Shown: positions 57,623-64,000 of the stretch, piece after piece
How the letters are laid out: every line of letters begins with the position of its first letter
Position numbering within the stretch: position 1 is the stretch's first letter
NCBI GenBank assembly: GCA_029204225.1
Contig: CM055113.1
Location: 27,348,592-27,412,591 of the forward strand
DNA length: 64,000 nucleotides
Direction: 5' to 3'
Origin: Diphasiastrum complanatum
Taxonomy: Eukaryota; Streptophyta; Lycopodiopsida; Lycopodiales; Lycopodiaceae
Translations under genes and position numbers: made by a program
Notes under the pieces: generated by a model
What the model was told of the DNA's origin: nothing
The model's database searches: none
What the model saw: only the letters and a program-made list of their open reading frames with translations

Positions 57623-58829
57623 ATAGGTTTGTTTTGAGTAGAGTTAGCTCATTTTTTGTACTTTCTTGTGCTTGGACTATTCACAGCTAGCGGAGGAGGT
57701 GTGAGAGGGTAGAGGAGGTCCAAAAGGCTTGACATCCAGCCAAAAACCTTGGAAAACCCATAAAAATGTTCAAATTTGTATTTTGCAGGGAAACGAGGCA
57801 AAAATCCCATCAAATTCTGTTTTTTCCAAAACTAGTGGAAACCAACCTTTGCATGACTGACAACAACTCCAGGAAACTGTCCCAGACCTGCATAGAAGCC
57901 TACGAGAGTTAGTTCCAAATAGATCTTGAAAAATCAGGAAAAAACCAATTTTTTTCAATAAAACCCCTTGTAAAAAATCAAAAAAATTCAAAACAATGAA
58001 CCAACCTTCGTAGAGCCCTCTAAAGATTCATCTTAGTAAGACAAGGACACAGAGAAGGCTGTGAAGGTTCATTTCCAGATAAAGTGCCCCTACGAAGGTT
58101 CCCAAGGAAAAAATGACAGGAAATGAGCTGAGAACCCTCGCAAACATCAGATTTTGGAGTTTTTTAGATAGGTAACCTTCGCAGATAATTCTGGAGTTCC
58201 ATCTCAGTGAAACAAGGACACAGAAGTTAGTTTGATTCCAATGAGCCAAAAAGTGGATCTAAGTGCTGAAAAATCAACAAAATCAGAAGATCCAGAAAAT
58301 CTTTCCAAAACTAACCTTCGCAGACCATCCCATTCGCTTCAGAATGTCATTTTACATCAGTGATGAAGTCTGCAAAAGTTAGTACAAATTATTGGTGAAG
58401 ATCAAAGCAAAAAGGTGTTCTTGAACCCTCGCAGACAGTGAAATTTTTATTTTCTGCAAGAGTTAACCTTCACAGACTTTTCCAGAGCTAGATCCAAATT
58501 GGTTATAGCTCTTGAGAACCCTAAGAGAGTTACTTCCCAGTAAGTTTTGAAAAATCAAGTTTTTTTACTGTAAAACAGTGAAAGAACCTTTGCATAGCCA
58601 ACCCTTGCATGAGTAACCTTCGCAAACCAGATCAATAGTTAGATTTGCATTGGATCCAGCTACTATAAAAATCTCAGGCCAATCAAAACAAGGATCAAGT
58701 TATCAAGGAAAAACCACCGTAAGAGACCTATAATCACACAATCGGCCAATCATATTAATCTGATCCCCTAAGATCCAAATTGAATCCACTATACCAGCAA
58801 GATCCAACATCCCTGGACTCTATCGCCGA
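57623..58829 (+). other. Long gypsy leader with repeated AACCTTCGCAGA motifs
   Basis: About 1.2 kb between primer site and gag without a gene. The motif (A)ACCTTCGCAGA and variants (AACCCTCGCAGAC, AACCTTTGCATAG, or the complement GCGAAGGTT) occurs about ten times between 57840 and 58630, spaced irregularly at 40-130 bases. Confidence 0.75.
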
Positions 58830-59833
58830 ATGAATTTGAGACCCGGACGATCAATCGCAAGAAGAACATTGAATCGGGCACCAAACCTTCCTAGAGCAGC
58901 AGCTGCACAAATTGAGATACAACCAGAACCAACACCAATGGATCCAATGGGTCAACCTGTACCTGCCGCACCATTGCAAGCAGTCCAAAGAACACCTATG
59001 GAAATACCTAAATATGATGGATCGTCAGATCCCATCAAATTCCTCCATATCTACGAGCAAGCATACAAAATTTACGGCAAGCGAACACCGGCAGAGAAGT
59101 TGATGTTGTTCCCAATGTCTCTGGTAGCAGTAGCACAATATTGGTTCTTCAATCTATCGGAAGAAAAAAAAAACCACATGGCAAGCGGTTAAAGTGGCAC
59201 TCATCACGCACTTTAAACCCATAAAGTTCCTAGAAAATCCGTTTCTCCTGTTGAGCAAAGTGAAGATGGGAAAAAGAGAAAGGGTCAAGGACTATATAGA
59301 ATGGGTCAAACATTTAACATCTGAGTGCAACGCAGCCCTAACTCCCGATCATGCGGTTATTATGTGGTTCCTCACAGGGTTGCCACGTAGTATCAGAAGA
59401 GAATTTAAAAGACGAGAGCAGTACGCTACATTGTAGAAAGCAATGGAAGATTCCATCAAGGAGGAAGATGAGGATTTTGACGATGAATCTTACCTGACCA
59501 CCCATACTCCAACTCCGTTGGTAGCATCATCATTCAACACATCCAACATATCCACAGATTTGTTGATGGAGCAAATGACAAAGTTACACAAGCAGCAGAT
59601 GGACCAACTGACGGTGCAGTTTGATCAGAAACTGAAAGCCTTGTAGGGAGCTGTAGCGCAAATTTCAAATCCACCAAAACAAAACCAGCTGTAGTATCCT
59701 CATCAAGAAAATGTATGGTGCTCAGTTTGTCAAGAATTAGATATGCAACATCAAGCATTCATCATAAGCAATCACGACAAGAAGGCGGAAGAAGAACACG
59801 CACTGTCACTCTATCACACTAACACATACAGAA
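58830..59833 (+). pseudogene. Ty3/gypsy gag
   Basis: The ATG at 58830 starts MNLRPGRSIARRTLNRAPNL, then the Retrotrans_gag domain: MEIPKYDGSSDPIKFLHIYE, KLMLFPMSLVAVAQYWFFNL, a frameshift in an A-run near 59170, LLSKVKMGKRERVKDYIEWV, VIMWFLTGLPRSIRREF. The C-terminal part (MEQMTKLHKQQMDQLTVQFD) is coiled-coil-like, and CSVCQ may be a zinc knuckle remnant. Stops at 59434 and 59644. It is cut at 59833 by the LTR of a copia element. Confidence 0.92.
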
Positions 59834-59990
59834 TGTAAAATGTACAAATAGACCCTGAACCCCTGATAGAGAGAGAAAACCTACGAGTAGACTAATAAAC
59901 TAGCCTACGGCTAATGACAGCTGGTCACAACTGCCAACATTAATGTACCTCGTAAACAATAACAATGAAGTTTATCATTGATTTCTAACG
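59834..59990 (-). mobile_element. Copia element G 3' LTR, very short (157 bp)
   Basis: On the minus strand it starts CGTTAGAAATC (TG mutated to CG), after a TGAGGGAGAG purine tract at 59991-60000, and ends TTGTACATTTTACA at 59834. The ends pair as TGT...ACA. The other LTR is outside the window, so the length is provisional. Confidence 0.65.
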
Positions 59991-60004
59991 CTCTCCCTCA
60001 ATGA

Positions 60005-60745
60005 TAAAATTACATTCTTCGATTCCTTAATGACTTAGTAAAAATATCTGCCATTTGATCTTTAGATTTACAAACAACAAGATCAATGGCTCTATCAAGA
60101 ATTTTCTCTCGAACAAAATGGTAGTGTATTTCGATATGCTTGGTTCGAGCATGTAGAACTGGATTTTTGGCAAGGTGAATGCAACTTTGATTATCGCAAG
60201 ATATAGTAGTCGCATCCACCTATGGTTGACCTAAATCCACAAGCAATCTTCATAACCATACCGCTTCTTGTGTAGCATTGTTGAGTGCTTGATATTTAGC
60301 TTCCGTCGATGATAAGGCTACTGTAGATTGTTTTCTGCTGCTCCATGAAATTGCAGTTGTACCATAACTGAATGTATGACCATTGGTAGATCTTATGTCA
60401 TCAATATTACCTGCCCAATCAGCATCTGTATAACTTACCAACATGGGTGCTTCAGGTTGATCATACTTCAAACCAAAATTCAATGTCCCTCGAATGTATC
60501 TGAGAATACGTTTAGTAGACGTCCAGTGTTCTTGACTAGGATCTTGTATAAATTGACTAACAACACCAACAACATAACAAATGTCAGGTCGTGTCTGTGT
60601 CAAATAAATCAAACTACCCACCAATTTTCTATACAAATAAGCATCCACTTTCTCAGATTCATCATATGTAGTAAGCTTCATGTTGACATCCATAGGTGTA
60701 CTCAAAGGCTTACAATCCTGCATATTGAACTTATAAAGCAAATCT
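60005..60745 (-). pseudogene. Copia element G RNase H
   Basis: The frame from 60741 reads FNMQDCKPLSTPMDVNMKL, KLVGSLIYLTQTRPDICYVV, LVSYTDADWAGNIDDIRSTN, TAISWSSRKQSTVALSSTEA. After a frame change ISCDNQSCIHLAKNPVLHAR, TKHIEIHYHFVREKIL and DQMADIFTKSL follow. The catalytic D-E-D positions are readable, making this one of the better preserved RNase H domains here. Confidence 0.94.
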
Positions 60746-60784
60746 CGTGCATATTTGCTTTGTGTAAGAAAGACCGTGTCTTCC

Positions 60785-61540
60785 TTTTGCTATACTTCAA
60801 TGCCTAGACAATAGTGCATCAATTCTAGATCACTCATGTTAAAAACATTGGAAAGATCTGATTTTATTTCATCAATTAAGCTCTCATTACTTCCTGTAGT
60901 AATCAAATCATCCACGTACAACACAATGAACACTATATCTGAGTCTTGGCTTAGAATGTAAAGATTAGGATCAGCATCACTCTTTACCATTCCCCTTTGC
61001 TTGAAGTGTTCATCAATGCAAGAATACCACGCCCGTTTGCTTCAATCCATAAATGGCTTTGTTGAGATTACAAACGAGATGCTCTCTCCCTGGCTCAACA
61101 AATCCTTGAGGTTGTACTAAGTACACCTCTTCATCCAGCACTCCATTAAAAAAAACAAATTTTATGTCCATTTGCTAGATCTTCCAACCATAGCCTAACA
61201 GAAATAGCAATGATAGAACATATAGTTACCATCTTAGCTATGGGTGCAAAGTTTTCCTCAAAATAAATACCTTCCTGCTGCTCAAATCCTCTCGCAACCA
61301 ACCATGCTTTGTACTTGTTGAGTTGCCCATCAGCTCCATATTTGATCTTGTATATCCATTTGCAAGCGATAGGCGTCTTACCATCAGGTAGCTCAACCAA
61401 GTTCCACGTCCTATTTTTCGTTATAGCTTCCATTTCTGTTTCCATTGCTTCACGCCACTCCTTGTGCTCATTTGCTTTATCAAAAGTTTTTGGTTCTTGA
61501 GCCTTGAGCATAGAACCCATTAGGGCTAGATTCTTGTAGG
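60785..61540 (-). pseudogene. Copia element G reverse transcriptase
   Basis: The part at 61520-61146 covers NRTWNLVELPDGKTPIACKW, KYKAWLVARGFEQQEGIYFE (a W replaces the usual R of KARLVA) to NFAPIAKMVT. Then the frame breaks; NKAIYGLKQ is readable near 61040. The active site VLYVDDLITTGS and MSDLELMHYCLGIEV lie at 60990-60790. Catalytic aspartates are intact but the frameshifts prevent a full product. Confidence 0.93.
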
Positions 61541-62690
61541 AGGTTTTTGATTTCTACTTGATCTTCTAAGCTCTCCCTGCTCACTTGATTCAAGAGTATC
61601 TCCCTTATTAGCATCACTTGTTACTGACAACTACCACTTAGGCACTCTCCTAGGAATCTCATTATTGACCCTGTCTTTTTCCATTGGCTCTTCCATATCA
61701 ACACCAACTTCTTCCTTCACTTGCACTTTAGCTTTATCATCAAAGGGATCAATTGTCAATTTTATTTGGTCATTTTGACCCATCTCATCAAAAGTAGCAT
61801 ATCTGGAAATCATGATCTTTTGTGCATCTATGTCATACATCCTGTATGCCTTGGCTCTTTCATCATCTCCAAAGAAAATACACTTAACAGCTTTGCATCC
61901 AGTTTCTTTCGTTTTTCATCAGGTACATGAGCGTAAGCGTCACAACCAAGTACTCGTAAATGAGAAACATTAGGTTTCTTTCCAGTAAAAGCTTCGTAAG
62001 GTGTCTTACCCTCCACGAACTTCGTAGGACACCGATTCAAGATATGAGTAGCTGTGTTGCATGGTTCTGCCCAAAAGTGTTTGGCAAACCTTTGCTTTTA
62101 AGCATTGCTCTAGCCATCTCCACAATGGATCTGTTTTTCCGTTCTGCAACTCTGTTTTGTTGTGGTGAATAGGGTGTGGTGGTTTGTCTCTTGATCTCAT
62201 GATCCTTGCAAAAGTTTATAAACTCTGTTGAAAAATACTCACCGCCACCATCTGATCTGAGGGTCTTAATATAGCAACCTGTTTGTTTTTCAACTAGAGA
62301 CTTGAACTCTCTAAACTTGGCAAAAGCATCAGATTTTTACGAAATAAATCCAGATATGTCTACTATAGTCATCAATGAATGTAATGAAATAGTAACAACC
62401 ACTAATGGACCTAGTTTGAATTGGTCCACACGGATCACTATGAACAAGATCAAGAATGCCATTGGCTCTTCTTGCTCCATCTTTGGAAAATCTTCTCTAT
62501 GTTGTTTTCCCAAAATGCAACCCTCACAATTTTTTCCTTCAAAAGAGATATCAGGTAATCCAACAACTAGATTACCTCTTTTAAAGATTTGCAAACTTTG
62601 AGCACTGATATGGCCAAACCTTTGATGCCAAAGATCACTTCGACTATCAACAGTGCTTACCATAGCTTGAGTAAAAGATCTCGCATTCAA
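61541..62690 (-). pseudogene. Copia element G integrase and linker
   Basis: Zinc domain DLWHQRFGHISAQSLQIFK ... CEGCILGKQHR near 62640-62490. Core blocks with stops and frame changes follow (IVDISGFIS, LRSDGGGEYFST near 62250, PYSPQQNRVAERKN near 62150). The C-terminal part at 62040-61830 reads CPTKFVEGKTPYEAFTGKKP, VSHLRVLGCDAYAHVPDEKR, then the linker with KIMISRYATFDE and an acidic stretch. Confidence 0.92.
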
Positions 62691-62859
62691 TTTGTAGAGT
62701 CAATTCTCATTGACTCTAGCTCCTGTAGCAATCACTTTGTAGTGATTCTTGATGTCTTTGACAAGACATTTGTCACTGTCAAACTCAACATTGAGTTGTT
62801 GATCAGCCATCGTCCCAACAGATTGTAGATTGCTAGCTAAGCCAGGTACATATTGCACA

Positions 62860-63989
62860 TTTCTTATCTACTTTATCTTCTCGCTGGCTAACTTCACTGG
62901 TACCACTCCAACTCCTTTAACAGATAGCAATTTGCCATCAGCTTGTCCAACTTCATCACCATTGTTAGTTTCCTTGAGTTCTGAAAACCACTCTTTCCTT
63001 GAAGTCATGTGCTTGGATGCACCACTATCAATGTACCATGTATCCTTGGCTTCATCACTTGTCATTAATGATGTAATGAACAATTTTGAACTCTCACCTG
63101 TATCATCTTCATTTTGATCATCATCGTATTGATGTTGATCAGTATAATTGTCTTCATAATAATAGTCATCAAAATGATGTTGATCAGCATAATTTCCCGC
63201 TTGCCATTTGTCTTTTCTTTGTTCCATCTCCTTCTGTTTCTTGAAGCATTCACGCTCCCAGTGGCCAGGTTTGTTGCAGTACCTATAGTTTCCAAGTTTA
63301 TTTTGTCTTGAATAGTCCTGTCCTTGACCTCGGCCTTGATTCCAATTGCCTCAATTCGGACTATCATTGACTTGCTCATGAAATTGTTGAAATGATCCCC
63401 GGCTTGAGTTTCCTCCTCTCGATTGATACCTTCCATGGCCAAATCTTCCACCTCATCCTCTAACTGCAAGAACTTGATCATAGCTCCTATTATGATGATT
63501 CAAGTTCTCTTGACGTTGCTCTTCTTGCAAAAGCAATCCACCTAGTCCATAATAGGTTGGAAGATTTTCTCTTGTGGCTATACTCGTCACAAACATCTGA
63601 TGTGACTCACTCAGACTATTCAATGTCAATTGCACGATCTCACGATCTTGTACTCGCTCTCCAACTGCTGCTAATTGGTCACAGATCTCTTTGATCTTCA
63701 GTATGTGATCGGCAATAGTTGCACCATCTTTTATCCGCAATGTATGCAACTTCATCTTCAAACATAGTATTCGAGATGTATTTGTCGTTTCAAACAATGC
63801 CTTCAATGTATTCCACACTTCTTTTGGTCCTTCTGAATCTGAAATATAGGGAATAATTATATCTCTAACTAATAAGTTGATGACATTCTGGGCTTTCTGT
63901 CTTCTCCTATCAAATGTCTGCTGATCTTCTTCAATCACTGGCCTTGTCTCTTCACCTGTCACGATCTCCCACAGCGCCTTTTCCATCAA
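62860..63989 (-). pseudogene. Copia element G gag and protease, running to the window edge
   Basis: Gag from 63989 reads MMEKALWEIVTGEETRPVIE, EVWNTLKALFETTNTSRILC, LKMKLHTLRIKDGATIADHI and QLTLNSLSESHQMFVTSI. After frame changes the zinc knuckle (NKPGHWERECF, near 63255) and a D/Y/Q-rich spacer lead to protease KDTWYIDSGASKHMT at about 63040-62996 with an intact DSGA. The 5' LTR and the gag start lie beyond 64000. Confidence 0.92.
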
Positions 63990-64000
63990 AATGTTCTTCA

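Noticed and set aside
63065..63481. 138-codon ORF rich in Ile and Met
   Set aside because: Out-of-frame shadow of the gag-protease of element G; the real frame carries the zinc knuckle and DSGA.

Overview
The window is plant nuclear DNA: a low-gene, repeat-dense stretch in which most recognisable protein sequence comes from decayed Ty1/copia and Ty3/gypsy LTR retrotransposons, plus one CACTA (En/Spm) DNA transposon. The land-plant assignment rests on the one intact host gene, a single-exon AUG3 (augmin subunit 3, HAUS3-like) at 50354-52204, and on plant-type element families: initiator-Met-tRNA primer sites reading TGGTATCAGAGC, a gypsy primer site reading TGGCGTCGTTGCCGGG, and TNP2/DUF4218/DUF4216 transposase. 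Very long GA/CT and GT microsatellites are common. The species cannot be named; the AUG3 looks divergent from seed-plant versions (impression only), so a non-seed plant is possible.

Layout. 1-4.2 kb: broken copia pol, interrupted at 899 by a short-TIR repeat, then an unexplained coiled-coil reading frame fused to a copia RNase H tail, an LTR with primer site, and an inverted gag fragment. 4.8-12 kb: two copies of one copia family in opposite orientation, with a Ty3/gypsy pol fragment between them. 12-15.9 kb: mostly unassigned, one small membrane-protein-like ORF, and microsatellites. 15.9-23.7 kb: a minus-strand copia element with two LTRs and a 5-bp target-site duplication (ATCTA). It is dead (YVGD in the RT) and carries nested DNA-transposon-like insertions, one built around a ~1.1 kb palindrome. 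23.7-26.7 kb: gypsy-type LTR pieces with an internally deleted copia between them. 26.7-31.8 kb: AT-rich DNA, microsatellites, a cluster of short palindromes, and a copia copy without RT.

32-38.7 kb: mostly unassigned, with a glyoxal-oxidase-like gene fragment and a strong ~165-nt hairpin. 38.7-41.6 kb: minus-strand copia. 42.5-44.5 kb: CACTA transposase with one recognisable intron, abutting a copia RNase H/LTR piece. 45.7-49.6 kb: unassigned DNA, another copia tail, tandem repeats and a MITE-like inverted repeat. 49.6-52.2 kb: AUG3 with its probable leader. 54-59.8 kb: gypsy RT scrap, a copia-type LTR, then a gypsy LTR, primer site, long leader and gag. 59.8-64 kb: a minus-strand copia with unusually short LTRs inserted into the gypsy gag and running off the window end.

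Apart from AUG3, no set of genes works together here; the architecture is explained by nested transposition and decay. The most unusual feature is in the 18.4-19.96 kb palindrome: both outer sides carry short outward-pointing reading frames starting Met-ARTKQT, the first residues of the histone H3 tail.
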